Of a DNA stretch of 20,698 nt, positions 1 to 7,802 are shown in pieces (position 1 is the stretch's first letter; the number at the start of each line of letters is the position of its first letter). The position numbers and the translations under genes are program-made. The notes beneath the pieces were generated by a model. It did no database searches. It was not told the DNA's origin and saw only the letters and a program-made list of their open reading frames with translations. The DNA comes from Anaerolineae bacterium (lineage in GTDB: Bacteria; Chloroflexota; Anaerolineae; UBA4142). The stretch is from the NCBI GenBank assembly GCA_026417715.1, contig JAOACU010000012.1, forward strand, positions 1 through 20,698, given 5' to 3'.

Positions 1-945
1 GCTGGTGCACCTGCCAACTTTCCAACGCGAATGTGGCCCGGTGAACTGATTCATGGCTGGGTCAACTGGAAAGAGGGAACCCAAGTGAGCATCGCTGGTC
101 CCGCGCCGGGTTCGACAACGCCAAAACTCAAAGCACTCAACGATGCTGCCATCGCGGCGTGCGACGAACTCGATGGGTTGAAAGACGGGCTAATCACCGA
201 TCCGCGCAAATGCACCTTCGATCCTGCAACGATTCAATGTCCTATCGGCGCAACCGATACAACCAAGTGCCTCTCCCCTGCCGAAATCAAAGCCATCAAA
301 AGTATGTACGAAGGGCTAAAGAATCCGATTACGGGAGAACAATTCTGGCCCGGCTACGAGCGCGGCGGCGAGGATCGCTGGTGGTTGCACATTCATCCAT
401 TCGTCATCCCGCTCGGTTACTTTAGAGCAGTCGTTATGAACAACCCCGATTGGGATTATCGAACCTTTGACTTTACCAATCCCAAAGACTTTGCGCTATT
501 GGTTGATGCCGATGCGCGGTATGGTCCCATCTTCAACGCCACCGACCCTGACCTGATGGCGTTCAAGTTACTCGGGGGTAAATTGATTCTGTGGCACGGT
601 TGGTCGGACAATAACATCGCACCGCGCAACACGATCAACTATTACAACAGCGTGGTTGCGGATCAGGGTAGCGAAGCCGAAACACAGAAATTCTTGCGCT
701 TGTTTATGCTCCCCAACGTAGCACACTGCTCTGGCGGTGTAGGACCCGATACAGTCAATTGGCTTGCCGCGTTGGAACAGTGGGTGGAAAAAGGCATTGC
801 ACCTACACAAATTCTTGCTTCCAAAGTGGTTGATGGCAAGACGCTTTTCACCCGTCCCTTGTGCCCCTATCCACAGGTCGCGGTGTACAAAGGCAGTGGC
901 GACATCAACGACGCGGCGAATTTTACGTGCGCGGCGCCCAAATAA
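1..945 (+). CDS. Tannase/feruloyl esterase family protein, 3' part (5' end outside window)
   Basis: Alpha/beta-hydrolase of the tannase family, which cleaves ester bonds of plant phenolics such as gallate, ferulate or related esters; usually secreted. The reading frame is open from base 1, so the ATG at 31 is internal and the N-terminus and catalytic Ser are missing. Counting from that Met: a Cys-rich, Asp-rich lid segment with CDELDGLKDG (44-53), resembling the Ca-binding lid of the family; the acidic catalytic residue in HGWSDNNI (Asp193); and the catalytic His in AHCSGG (His232, followed by Cys233). The HC pair is half of the CS-D-HC motif, in which the Cys beside Ser and the Cys beside His form a disulfide; only the D-HC half is visible here. 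It ends with TAA and is followed by a hairpin terminator. Substrate cannot be told from this fragment. Confidence 0.85.
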   Translation, partial: AGAPANFPTRMWPGELIHGWVNWKEGTQVSIAGPAPGSTTPKLKALNDAAIAACDELDGLKDGLITDPRKCTFDPATIQCPIGATDTTKCLSPAEIKAIKSMYEGLKNPITGEQFWPGYERGGEDRWWLHIHPFVIPLGYFRAVVMNNPDWDYRTFDFTNPKDFALLVDADARYGPIFNATDPDLMAFKLLGGKLILWHGWSDNNIAPRNTINYYNSVVADQGSEAETQKFLRLFMLPNVAHCSGGVGPDTVNWLAALEQWVEKGIAPTQILASKVVDGKTLFTRPLCPYPQVAVYKGSGDINDAANFTCAAPK

Positions 946-1015
946 TCGAGTATCACCATCGCGAGGAATGTCGTTACGCTGGTTGAGGTGATCCTACCGC
1001 GCGCGGTGAGTAACA

Positions 1016-1054
1016 AACATTCCCGACGGGAGTCTTACTCTCGTCGGGAATGTT
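1016..1054. terminator. Long hairpin between convergent genes, probable bidirectional terminator
   Basis: The arms 1016-1033 and 1037-1054 pair over 18 positions around a 3-nt loop (CTT), with one G-T wobble (1029/1041). It lies between the stop of the tannase gene (+) and the stop of livM (-), where a terminator for both is expected. There is no long T-run on either side, so it may act as a 3'-end stabiliser or be a dispersed palindrome that was recruited. Confidence 0.7.
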
Positions 1055-1103
1055 GTTACAAATTGACGTAGCCGTGTGCTCTATTGTGGACGCCCGTAAA
1101 GGT

Positions 1104-2813
1104 CTAGTCACTTGGTTCGGCGGCTTTTTCTTCCTCGCGAAACTCTTCCAACTCCAAGCGACGGCGCGCTTCGGGGAAGAGACCTTCGGGGCGCGTGAGC
1201 ATCATAATCACTAGCACCGCGCCATAGAGCAAGTAACGAAACTCGGCGAACTCGCGCAACAATTCGGGCAAGCCCACCAACGCGAGCGCGCCAACGACAA
1301 CGCCGGGAATACTGCCCATTCCACCGATGATGATGAGCGCGAGGACGTTGATCGAAATCAAAAAGTTGAAACTGTGCGGATAGATGGATTCGAGTTTGGC
1401 GGCAAAGATAGCACCACTCAAACCACCGAACAGCGCGCCCATTCCAAACGCGCTCAACTTGGTCGCAACGAGATTGATGCCCATTGCTTGTGCCACGTCT
1501 TCGTCCTCACGCATCGCCATCCACGCACGCCCCAAGCGCGAATTCTTCAGCCGATACGAAACAAAGATGACGAGGAGACAGCCCGCGAGGAAAAAGTAGT
1601 AGAAAACTTGGGGACTCCAGTGAATGTGGATGAACGGCAGATCGGGCTTGGCGATGCGTTGAATCCCTTGCGCGCCACCAATCCAAGGTTTCAAAAAGTC
1701 GGAGAGCGCGAGGAGGCGAATGATTTCGCCAAAGCCGAGTGTAACAATCGCCAAATAGTCGCCGCGCATCTTGAGGACAGGGATACCCAAAATCACGCCG
1801 AACATCGCCGAAGCGAGTACCGCAATCGGCAGCGCCAGCCACCAGTTCGGCAGAACACCCGTACTCAATTCCGGCGATGTAAGCACGCCTGCCGTGTATG
1901 CGCCAATCGCAAAGAACGCCACATACCCCAAATCGAGTAATCCCGCAAAACCAACGACAATGTTCAGCCCCAAGCCCATCAACAGATACAAGCCGACGTT
2001 ATCGAGTACCTCGCTGAGGTACAGACCGAGTAGCATTGGCAATGCGAGCAAGACGATGACACCTAAACCAATACTGCCGATGCGTAACTGGCGTTGCGTG
2101 GAAGGTGGCAGGCGATTGATGCGCGCGCGTATTTGCGCACCGCGCGCGTGCCAAAAGAACATTGTGCCCGGTATCAGAATCGCTAGCACGATTGCGCCAA
2201 TCGGCGAGAGACCATTGGTGGCGTAGAAAAAGCGCAGGACGGGATTAAGAATGCCCCAATCGGCAAAGGTGACGCGAATCAAATCTTGCAACACGCCTAG
2301 CGCGAGAATCCAAACGAGTGTCGAGACAATCGCGCGGCGCGGCAGTTCAGGCAAGACGACCACGATGCCAGCGAGCGCGCCTAAACCCACACCCAACACA
2401 AGTAGAACGATACTTCCAACGACCCAACCTAGTTTGAACGTCAGCAGGTCGTACAGTTGCGTCGTGGCATTGACAAACATATTGCCTAGTGGGACGATCT
2501 GCCCCACGGCAATCAGTAGGACAAGGAAGGCACTCGAAAGTAAACCGGCAAGCGCGCCCGCGCTGGCGCAAATGGCGAACGTATGTGGTGTAGAGCGATT
2601 GGCGGCAACATAACCCGCCGCGAAGAATACCAACAAAATCGCGGCTTGGCTCATCGTGAGCAAACCATTGATGACATCGCGCGAACTGAACGCTTGTACC
2701 ATCCCTTGCAACGCAATCGAGACGGTTATCACCGCGCCCAGCAAACCAATTTGCGTTGCAGTACGGAACCAGGGAATTGTCTTGGAATGTGAAGAGAGAG
2801 ACGAATGCGCCAT
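1104..2813 (-). CDS. livM: Branched-chain amino acid ABC transporter permease LivM with a long N-terminal membrane extension
   Basis: Second membrane permease of the Liv/HAAT importer, partner of LivH. The LivM core spans about residues 244-548 of the 569-residue product: NIVVGFAGLLDLGYVAFFAIG is the family's first signature, and the cytoplasmic coupling loop around 425-470 (SRLGRAWMAMREDEDVAQAM) contacts the ATPases LivG/LivF. Before the core are about 240 residues with roughly six hydrophobic segments not present in the ~300-420-residue enterobacterial type. The C-terminus is a charged tail. Start: the longest ORF begins at a TTG (2819), but that codon abuts AGGAG, whereas ATG at 2813 sits 6 nt after it. 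That AGGAG begins inside the livH stop codon, so the two genes are probably translationally coupled. Last gene of the liv run. Confidence 0.92.
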   Translation of the reverse strand: MAHSSLSSHSKTIPWFRTATQIGLLGAVITVSIALQGMVQAFSSRDVINGLLTMSQAAILLVFFAAGYVAANRSTPHTFAICASAGALAGLLSSAFLVLLIAVGQIVPLGNMFVNATTQLYDLLTFKLGWVVGSIVLLVLGVGLGALAGIVVVLPELPRRAIVSTLVWILALGVLQDLIRVTFADWGILNPVLRFFYATNGLSPIGAIVLAILIPGTMFFWHARGAQIRARINRLPPSTQRQLRIGSIGLGVIVLLALPMLLGLYLSEVLDNVGLYLLMGLGLNIVVGFAGLLDLGYVAFFAIGAYTAGVLTSPELSTGVLPNWWLALPIAVLASAMFGVILGIPVLKMRGDYLAIVTLGFGEIIRLLALSDFLKPWIGGAQGIQRIAKPDLPFIHIHWSPQVFYYFFLAGCLLVIFVSYRLKNSRLGRAWMAMREDEDVAQAMGINLVATKLSAFGMGALFGGLSGAIFAAKLESIYPHSFNFLISINVLALIIIGGMGSIPGVVVGALALVGLPELLREFAEFRYLLYGAVLVIMMLTRPEGLFPEARRRLELEEFREEEKAAEPSD

Positions 2814-2822
2814 TGCCAACTC

Positions 2823-3893
2823 CTACGCTTTTTTCTCTGCCAAGCGTTCACCCAGAATACCCGAAGGACGAAAGATGAGAACGAGCACGAGGAGTGTGAA
2901 CGCAATCGCGTCTTTCAATTGATAGGGCGCGGGAATGCCCAGACCATCGAGAAACAGACTGGGACCCAACGATTCGGTGACACCGAGGAACAAACCACCG
3001 AGCATCGCCCCCGGTACGTTCCCGATACCTCCCAGCACTGCCGAGGTAAATGCTTTGATGCCGGGAATAAAGCCCATAATGAAATTCACCTGTTTGAACA
3101 TCAACGCGTAGAGTACGCCCGCCGCGCCTGCCAAGGCACCACCCAGCATAAACGTAATGACGATGATGCGATCCACGTCAATACCCATCAGCGCGGCAGT
3201 GGCTTTGTCTTCTGAAACTGCACGCATTGCTTTGCCCACACGCGAATTTTGAATGAACAAATGCAAGCCCAACATCATCAACGCCGCCGCGACGATCACG
3301 AGAATTTGAATGTACTGCACGCGGAATCCCGCACCGATTTCCCAATAGCCCCTCAACGCGGCAATTTCCGGATAGACTTTGATGTTGGGACCATACAGAC
3401 CTTTGAAGAAATATTGCAAAAAGAACGATGCGCCAATCGCGGTGATCAAGGGCACCAAGCGCGGCGCGTACCGCAGAGGGCGATAGGCGATCCGCTCCAG
3501 CAAGACCGCGACACTGGTCGAGACGGTCATCGAAAGCAAAAAGACGAGTAAGAGTCCTACAATCGGATTCTCATCAAAGAATCCACGCTGTGCCAACTCG
3601 TCTGCCAAAAAGTATGCCGTGAACGGACCCGACATAAACACTTCACTGTGGGCAAAGTTGATCATCCTCAGAATGCCATAGACAAGTGTGTAACCCAGCG
3701 CGATGAGCGCGTAGATGCCACCCAACGCAATACCAAACACGATAAGGTCGAACCATTGGCGACTGTTATACTTACCTGCAACCAATGTGGAGTAGGAACC
3801 AACGATGACCAAAGTAATGATCAAACCACCCGCGATAAACATCAAGATATCCGTTAATTCGATTCGTTCACGTAGACGTTGTAGCATATCCAT
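2823..3893 (-). CDS. livH: Branched-chain amino acid ABC transporter permease LivH
   Basis: First membrane permease of the Liv importer. LivH signatures are clear: GGIYALIALGYTLVYGILRM followed by INFAHSEVFM, and the cytoplasmic loop SRVGKAMRAVSEDKATAALM. About eight to nine hydrophobic segments. At 356 residues it is longer than E. coli LivH (308); most of the excess is an N-terminal segment with one extra predicted helix (about residues 15-36). Two in-frame ATGs lie 6 nt apart (3893 and 3887). GGGGA directly precedes the first and is 6 nt from the second, so translation may start at the second; the difference is two residues. livM follows after 9 nt, and livK precedes it across a 75-nt gap that contains a palindromic repeat. 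Confidence 0.93.
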   Translation of the reverse strand: MDMLQRLRERIELTDILMFIAGGLIITLVIVGSYSTLVAGKYNSRQWFDLIVFGIALGGIYALIALGYTLVYGILRMINFAHSEVFMSGPFTAYFLADELAQRGFFDENPIVGLLLVFLLSMTVSTSVAVLLERIAYRPLRYAPRLVPLITAIGASFFLQYFFKGLYGPNIKVYPEIAALRGYWEIGAGFRVQYIQILVIVAAALMMLGLHLFIQNSRVGKAMRAVSEDKATAALMGIDVDRIIVITFMLGGALAGAAGVLYALMFKQVNFIMGFIPGIKAFTSAVLGGIGNVPGAMLGGLFLGVTESLGPSLFLDGLGIPAPYQLKDAIAFTLLVLVLIFRPSGILGERLAEKKA

Positions 3894-3912
3894 TCCCCGC
3901 GTAGAGGCAATT

Positions 3913-3947
3913 TATGTAGGGGCGACTCACCGAGTCGCCCCTACATA
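3913..3947. repeat. Dispersed palindrome, GTAGGGGCGA family, copy 1
   Basis: Perfect 16-bp inverted repeat (3913-3928 with 3932-3947) with loop ACC, in the livK-livH gap. Its central 29 nt (3916-3944) have the same plan as 12482-12510: 10 fixed bases, three variable base pairs, loop ANC. In the liv transcript it would form a very stable hairpin just after livK, which could raise binding-protein mRNA relative to the permeases. That effect is inference. Confidence 0.8.
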
Positions 3948-3968
3948 GCGTCGAAACGACACAGCGAT

Positions 3969-5228
3969 TTATTTGGGTTTGTAATCCGGTCCGCCAGGAT
4001 ACCAGACGGGCGACTTGGGCATCACCAACTTGGCAAAATCATCCGCGCTCAATTGGTAGATGGCGATCTTGGGATCGGCGCAGTCACCATTGGCATCGCA
4101 GGTGAGTTTACCCGTGATACCCGGAAAGTCCTTGGTCGCTTGCAGGGCATCGCGCAGGGCTTGCTTTTGCACATGCAACGTGCCATCGGGGTCTCGCACC
4201 GTTGCTTTTTCGATGGCGGCAAAGATCATATTCGCGGCATCGTACGCGTGCGCATGGAACGGAGCAAGCGTACCCTTGACGTTGTACTTCTTCAGGTACT
4301 TGTCCACCAAGGTCTGATAGCCACCGCCGAATGCTTCAAAGTTCGGGCTGGACCAGAACATTCCGATGGTGTTCTTGCCACCGGCTTTCAAAAAGTCGGG
4401 GGTGAAGATACCATCGGCGCCCATCATCATAACTTTTTCCATTCCGGGCACGTCGCGAATTTGCGCGGCGATAAAGCCACCTTCAGCGACGAAGATGGGA
4501 TAGTAGATGAGGTCGGGCTTGCCAGCGGCGATGCGCGTGAGTACCGGCTTCATATCCTTGTCGCCGACATTCACCGCTTCAGCCGCCGTGATGGTACCAC
4601 CCAGTTTCTTAAAGTTTTCGGCGAAGACTTCGGCAAGACCCTTGGCGTAGATCGAGCCGTCGTGAATCGTTGCGGCTTTGGTGACCTTCAACTGCTTGAA
4701 GGCAAACTCGGCGGCGACAGCACCTTGCACTTTATCGTTGTGAGCGGTGCGGAAATAGCCGGGAATGCGCTTGGCAGGGTCGGTGAGGTCTGGCGCGGTG
4801 TTGGAGGGCGAGACCATCGAGAGACCGGCTTGGCTGATGATCGGCATTGCTGCGCGTGCCGCGCTGGAGCAGTTCGTACCAACGACGGCGACGATGGTTT
4901 TGTCGGCGGCAATCTTGGTGCCAGCGGTCTGACCACCTTCCGCACTACAACCGCAGTCCTGTCCGCTCAGTTTGATGGTGTGACCGAGCAGTTTGCCACC
5001 CTTGTCGTCAATCGCGAGTTCCACGCCGTACTTGGTATCGGTGCCGAGCGTGGCGTTTTCGCCAGAGACGACGAACGCGTAGGCGATGTGAATCGGATCG
5101 TTCGGTCCGATGTCAATGCAGCCCAACTTGTCCTTGCATTCGAACTTGGGCGCGGCGGGCTGACAGGCAGTTGCGGCGAGTGTGAAGGCAACGACGAGCA
5201 CGACAAAGAGAAACACTTTGGCTTTCAT
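3969..5228 (-). CDS. livK: Branched-chain amino acid ABC transporter substrate-binding lipoprotein
   Basis: Extracytoplasmic receptor of the Liv importer (Peripla_BP_6 / type 1 periplasmic-binding fold), capturing branched-chain amino acids or related ligands. Residues 1-21 form a signal peptide ending in a lipobox (ATAC, Cys22), so the protein is expected to be lipid-anchored. Fold landmarks: IAYAFVVSGENATLGTDTKY near 48-67, AVVGTNCSSAARAAMPI (114-130) and SMVSPSNTAPDLT (137-149), the ligand-binding strand-loop region. Extra Cys pairs at 31/37, 92/94 and CDANGDC near the C-terminus may form disulfides. At 419 residues it is longer than E. coli LivK (~370). ATG is preceded by GGAGGAGAGG. The unusually structured 183-nt leader between livF and livK is described separately. 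The exact ligand cannot be fixed by sequence. Confidence 0.92.
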   Translation of the reverse strand: MKAKVFLFVVLVVAFTLAATACQPAAPKFECKDKLGCIDIGPNDPIHIAYAFVVSGENATLGTDTKYGVELAIDDKGGKLLGHTIKLSGQDCGCSAEGGQTAGTKIAADKTIVAVVGTNCSSAARAAMPIISQAGLSMVSPSNTAPDLTDPAKRIPGYFRTAHNDKVQGAVAAEFAFKQLKVTKAATIHDGSIYAKGLAEVFAENFKKLGGTITAAEAVNVGDKDMKPVLTRIAAGKPDLIYYPIFVAEGGFIAAQIRDVPGMEKVMMMGADGIFTPDFLKAGGKNTIGMFWSSPNFEAFGGGYQTLVDKYLKKYNVKGTLAPFHAHAYDAANMIFAAIEKATVRDPDGTLHVQKQALRDALQATKDFPGITGKLTCDANGDCADPKIAIYQLSADDFAKLVMPKSPVWYPGGPDYKPK

Positions 5229-5266
5229 TTTAACCTCTCCTCCTTAAAAATTGGTGCGGTTAGATT

Positions 5267-5330
5267 CTATCCGCTTCAGAAATCGCATCGGATTTCAGGA
5301 TGGGCTTGCCAAGCCCCACAGGGCGGATAG
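5267..5330 (-). promoter_or_regulatory. Candidate three-way-junction RNA in the livK leader
   Basis: On the transcribed (minus) strand, P1 is an 8-bp perfect stem, CTATCCGC (5330-5323) with GCGGATAG (5274-5267). It encloses P2, GGGCTT/AAGCCC with loop GGC (5316-5302), and P3, GAAATC/GATTTC with loop CGATGC (5296-5279). The joining segments are 6, 5 and 4 nt. P1 ends 38 nt before the livK ATG. Every stem is fully Watson-Crick. This is the shape of a cis-regulatory RNA, but there is no family match I recognise and no covariation evidence from one sequence. Confidence 0.45.
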
Positions 5331-5359
5331 TGAGTCAAACACTTGCTAGTGAAGCACAC
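5276..5359 (-). CDS. Possible 27-codon leader ORF upstream of livK
   Basis: A GTG at 5359 follows AAAGGAGGTGAT (5371-5360), a near-complete complement of the 16S 3' end, at about 4 nt from GGAGG. It opens 27 codons (starting MCFTSKCLTH, with four Cys) and stops with TGA at 5278-5276, in the last joining segment of the three-way junction, 47 nt before livK. A second start, ATG at 5361, gives only eight codons. The peptide is not rich in Leu/Ile/Val, so classical attenuation is not indicated. The only support is the strong ribosome-binding site with no other gene to serve; it may be a non-coding ribosome or pairing site instead. Confidence 0.2.
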   Translation of the reverse strand: MCFTSKCLTHYPPCGAWQAHPEIRCDF

Positions 5360-5361
5360 AT

Positions 5362-5412
5362 CACCTCCTTTTGTAGGTGTCTCGTCGTTGAGACCATCAC
5401 CGACAAGGTGAT
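5362..5412 (-). promoter_or_regulatory. Three consecutive small hairpins just after livF
   Basis: Read on the minus strand, directly from the livF stop: ATCACC/GGTGAT with loop TTGTC (5412-5396), GTCTC/GAGAC with a 6-nt loop (5394-5379), and CACCT/AGGTG (5379-5362), which contains and could mask the GGAGG of the leader ORF. No T-run follows, so simple intrinsic termination is not supported. Together with the downstream junction they make the livF-livK gap highly structured. Confidence 0.4.
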
Positions 5413-6125
5413 TATTCTTCACCCAAATATGCTTTGCGAACGCGTTCACTCTTACGCAAGTTGGCGGCTGAATCGGTCAAGACGATTTGTCCCGTCTCGA
5501 TGACGTAACCTCGATGCGCGACTTGTAACGCTTTGGCGGCGTTTTGTTCAATCAGCAAAATCGTTGTGCCTTCTTGATTCAACTTTTTGATGGTCTCGAA
5601 AATCGTCTCAACGAGTACAGGCGCCAAACCCATCGAAGGTTCATCGAGCATCAACACGCGGGGATGTGCCATCAGCGCGCGCCCAATCGCCAACATCTGT
5701 TGTTCGCCACCTGAGAGTGTGCCCCCAAGTTGGTTTCTGCGTTCGGCAAGGCGTGGGAACAAGTGGAAGACAAAATCCAAATCGCGCGCGATGGCGGCTG
5801 GGTCGGTGCGCGCATACGCCCCCATCTCCAAGTTTTCGAGCACAGTCAACGCGCCAAAGATTTTGCGCCCTTCGGGGGCTTGGACAACTCCGCGCATCAC
5901 GATTTCGTGCGGGCGTAGTCCGTCAATCCGTTCACCTTCTAGCGTGATCGTGCCGTGACGTGGGTGCAACAATCCTGAAATCGTCTTGAGCGTAGTGGTT
6001 TTGCCCGCGCCGTTTGCACCAATCAAAGTCACAATTTCGCCCTTATCCACCGTGAGACTGATACCTTTGAGCGCGTGGATATTGCCATAGTAACTGTGAA
6101 TATCGTTGACTTGCAACATTGCCAT
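5412..6125 (-). CDS. livF: Branched-chain amino acid ABC transporter ATP-binding protein LivF
   Basis: One of two cytoplasmic ATPases energising the Liv importer. 237 residues, the usual LivF length. Walker A GANGAGKT (36-43), Q-loop Gln72, signature LSGGEQ (127-132), Walker B with LMLDEP (148-153), and LIEQN where other ABC ATPases have His, which is normal for LivF. Start: the ORF extends to a TTG at 6152, but ATG at 6125 gives the typical MxMLxV N-terminus and is preceded by GGAGAGC at good spacing. The upstream gap to livG holds an inverted heptad array. livK follows after the structured leader. Confidence 0.94.
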   Translation of the reverse strand: MAMLQVNDIHSYYGNIHALKGISLTVDKGEIVTLIGANGAGKTTTLKTISGLLHPRHGTITLEGERIDGLRPHEIVMRGVVQAPEGRKIFGALTVLENLEMGAYARTDPAAIARDLDFVFHLFPRLAERRNQLGGTLSGGEQQMLAIGRALMAHPRVLMLDEPSMGLAPVLVETIFETIKKLNQEGTTILLIEQNAAKALQVAHRGYVIETGQIVLTDSAANLRKSERVRKAYLGEE

Positions 6126-6150
6126 AGTGTGCTCTCCGCTCTCCACATCC

Positions 6151-6211
6151 AATCTCTAATCTCCAATCTCCAATCTCCAATCAAGAGATTAGAGATTAGG
6201 GATTAGAGATT
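6151..6211. repeat. Inverted heptad array A (AATCTCY units) over the livG 3' end
   Basis: Plus strand: four 7-nt units of AATCTCT/AATCTCC plus a partial (6151-6182), then at once the inverted array, ATTAGAG and variants (6183-6211). Aligned arms match about 24 of 28 positions, so either strand can form a long imperfect hairpin. The livG stop TAA (6205-6203) and last two residues lie inside it. Because the unit carries a TAG/TAA in the livG direction and 7 is not a multiple of 3, any frame entering it stops soon. Confidence 0.85.
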
Positions 6212-6988
6212 TTCAGGCGTTTGCCCGTACTCTTTGCCCAAGTATGCCTCGCGCACGCGTGGGTCTTGTTGCACAGCGGCGGGAGTACCTTCGGCGATTT
6301 TGACACCAAAGTCCAAGACACTCACGCGATCGGAAATCGTCATCACAACTTTCATCTGATGTTCGATGAGGAAAATGGTCAATCCAAGTTCATCGCGCAA
6401 GCGGCGAATGAAATTTACCATCGCGCTGGTTTCTTGGGGATTCATCCCAGCCGTAGGTTCATCGAGGAGGAGCAACTTGGGTTCGGTGGCGAGGGCGCGC
6501 GCGATTTCCAAGCGGCGTTGATCACCGTAGGACAAATTCTTGGCAAGTTCGTCTTCGTGTCCGCGCAAGCCAACAAATTCGAGGAGTTCGCGCGCGCGTC
6601 TTGCCACGCGTTTTTCTTCGTTGATGGTTGCGCGGTCGCGCACAATCGCGCCGATAAGCGTCGCGTGCATTCGCGGATGTTGTCCCACCATCACGTTCTC
6701 GAGCGCGGTCATATTGGCAAAGAGGCGAATATTTTGAAACGTGCGCGCAATGCCGAGTGAAGTGATGATGTCTGGACGCAAGCCGACGAGTTCATGTCCA
6801 TCGAACAAGATGCTACCTTCTTCGGGACGATAGAAACCAGTGATGCAATTGAAAAAGGTGGTCTTGCCCGCGCCATTGGGACCAATCAGACTCGCGATCA
6901 TCCCGCGTTCGATGACCAGATCGGTTTTATCAACAGCCACCAAGCCGCCAAAGCGTTTGGTGACGTGCCGCGCATCTAAAAGCGCCAT
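6203..6988 (-). CDS. livG: Branched-chain amino acid ABC transporter ATP-binding protein LivG
   Basis: Second cytoplasmic ATPase of the Liv importer. 261 residues. Walker A GPNGAGKT (36-43), Q-loop in RTFQNIRLF (Gln85), signature LSYGDQRRLEIARAL (152-166), Walker B LLLLDEPTAGMNP (172-184), switch His210 in LIEHQM. The Gly-Met-Asn-Pro after Walker B and the SYGDQ signature are typical of LivG. ATG is preceded by GGAGGAGGT with short spacing. First gene of the liv run, 79 nt after glnQ, with a TATAAT box in that gap. Its final codons and stop are made by repeat array A, so the native C-terminus may have been slightly altered. Confidence 0.95.
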   Translation of the reverse strand: MALLDARHVTKRFGGLVAVDKTDLVIERGMIASLIGPNGAGKTTFFNCITGFYRPEEGSILFDGHELVGLRPDIITSLGIARTFQNIRLFANMTALENVMVGQHPRMHATLIGAIVRDRATINEEKRVARRARELLEFVGLRGHEDELAKNLSYGDQRRLEIARALATEPKLLLLDEPTAGMNPQETSAMVNFIRRLRDELGLTIFLIEHQMKVVMTISDRVSVLDFGVKIAEGTPAAVQQDPRVREAYLGKEYGQTPENL

Positions 6989-7046
6989 ACCTCCTCCGTC
7001 GTGGGGGTGCGTAAGTCGGGGATATGTGGTAGGTAGAGTTTTGTCT

Positions 7047-7052
7047 ATTATA
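7047..7052 (-). promoter_or_regulatory. Perfect -10 box (TATAAT) before livG
   Basis: TATAAT on the minus strand in the AT-rich 79-nt gap between glnQ and livG, 58 nt before the livG start. The -35 region is weak: TTGTGA is 15 nt upstream and overlaps the glnQ stop codon. A TG two bases before the hexamer is near, but not at, the extended -10 position. It suggests the liv genes can be transcribed separately from gln. Confidence 0.5.
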
Positions 7053-7067
7053 TCCAGATTTGCAAAA

Positions 7068-7802
7068 TCACAAAATTTTGCTCAGGAATTGCTTGGTGCG
7101 TTCTTCGCGCGGATTGGTGAACAATTGTTCGGGCGTAGTGTCTTCGATGATGGTGCCATTGTCCATAAAGACGATGCGATGTGCCGCCGCGCGCGCAAAC
7201 CCCATCTCATGCGAAACGACGACCATTGTCATCCCTTCGCGCGCGAGGAGAAGCATCGTGTCGAGTACTTCTTTGATCATTTCGGGATCGAGCGCGCTGG
7301 TGGGTTCATCGAACAGCATAATCTTGGGGTTCATCGCCAATGCGCGCGCAATCGCGACGCGTTGTTGTTGTCCACCTGAAAGTTGCGCGGGATACGCATC
7401 GGCTTTTTCGGGGATGCCGACTTTGGCAAGCAGTTCGCGCGCGATCTTTTTACTTTCTTCGGGCGTGCGCTTGCGTACGATTTGTTGTGCCAACGTGATA
7501 TTTTGCAGAACAGTGAGGTGCGGAAAGAGATTGAATTGTTGAAAGACGATACCCACTTCGGCGCGAATCGCGTTGATGTGTTCCGATGAATTGTCCAGCG
7601 GAATGCCATCCACAATGACGCGCCCCGCGTCAGGACGTTCCAAACCGTTGATGCATCGCAACAAGGTGGACTTGCCCGATCCACTGGGACCGATCAACAC
7701 GAGGACTTCGCCGCGCTGAACCGTCGTACTCACGCCGCGCAAGGCATGCACGCGTCCAAAATGTTTGTGTACGTTTTCGATTTGAATGATCGGAGTACTC
7801 AT
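7068..7802 (-). CDS. glnQ: Polar amino acid ABC transporter ATP-binding protein (GlnQ/HisP type)
   Basis: Cytoplasmic ATPase of a polar-amino-acid importer. From ATG 7802 it has 244 residues, the family norm: Walker A GPSGSGKS (38-45), Q-loop in VFQQFNLFPHLTVL, signature LSGGQQQRVAIARAL (141-155), Walker B IMLFDEPTSALDPE (161-174), switch His198 in VVSHEMGFA. The HxT and FNLFPH features place it in the GlnQ group. The longer ORF to 7937 reads back into glnP coding sequence and is rejected. The ATG overlaps the glnP stop as ATGA, so translation is coupled and no strong ribosome-binding site is needed. Ligand (Gln, Glu, Arg, His) is not determinable. Confidence 0.94.
   Translation of the reverse strand: MSTPIIQIENVHKHFGRVHALRGVSTTVQRGEVLVLIGPSGSGKSTLLRCINGLERPDAGRVIVDGIPLDNSSEHINAIRAEVGIVFQQFNLFPHLTVLQNITLAQQIVRKRTPEESKKIARELLAKVGIPEKADAYPAQLSGGQQQRVAIARALAMNPKIMLFDEPTSALDPEMIKEVLDTMLLLAREGMTMVVVSHEMGFARAAAHRIVFMDNGTIIEDTTPEQLFTNPREERTKQFLSKIL

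Noticed and set aside
3913..3947. Intrinsic terminator after livK
   Set aside because: The stem is strong but there is no T-run on the transcribed strand, and a second copy elsewhere shows it is a dispersed palindrome.
4053..5330. 425-codon open frame on the plus strand opposite livK
   Set aside because: It is the antisense shadow of livK in GC-rich DNA; the protein has no domain pattern, while the minus strand has a lipobox, binding-protein motifs and a ribosome-binding site.
5229..5412. T-box, or a Leu/Ile/Val attenuation peptide before livK
   Set aside because: No T-box core sequence or specifier arrangement is visible, and the short ORF is not rich in branched-chain codons.
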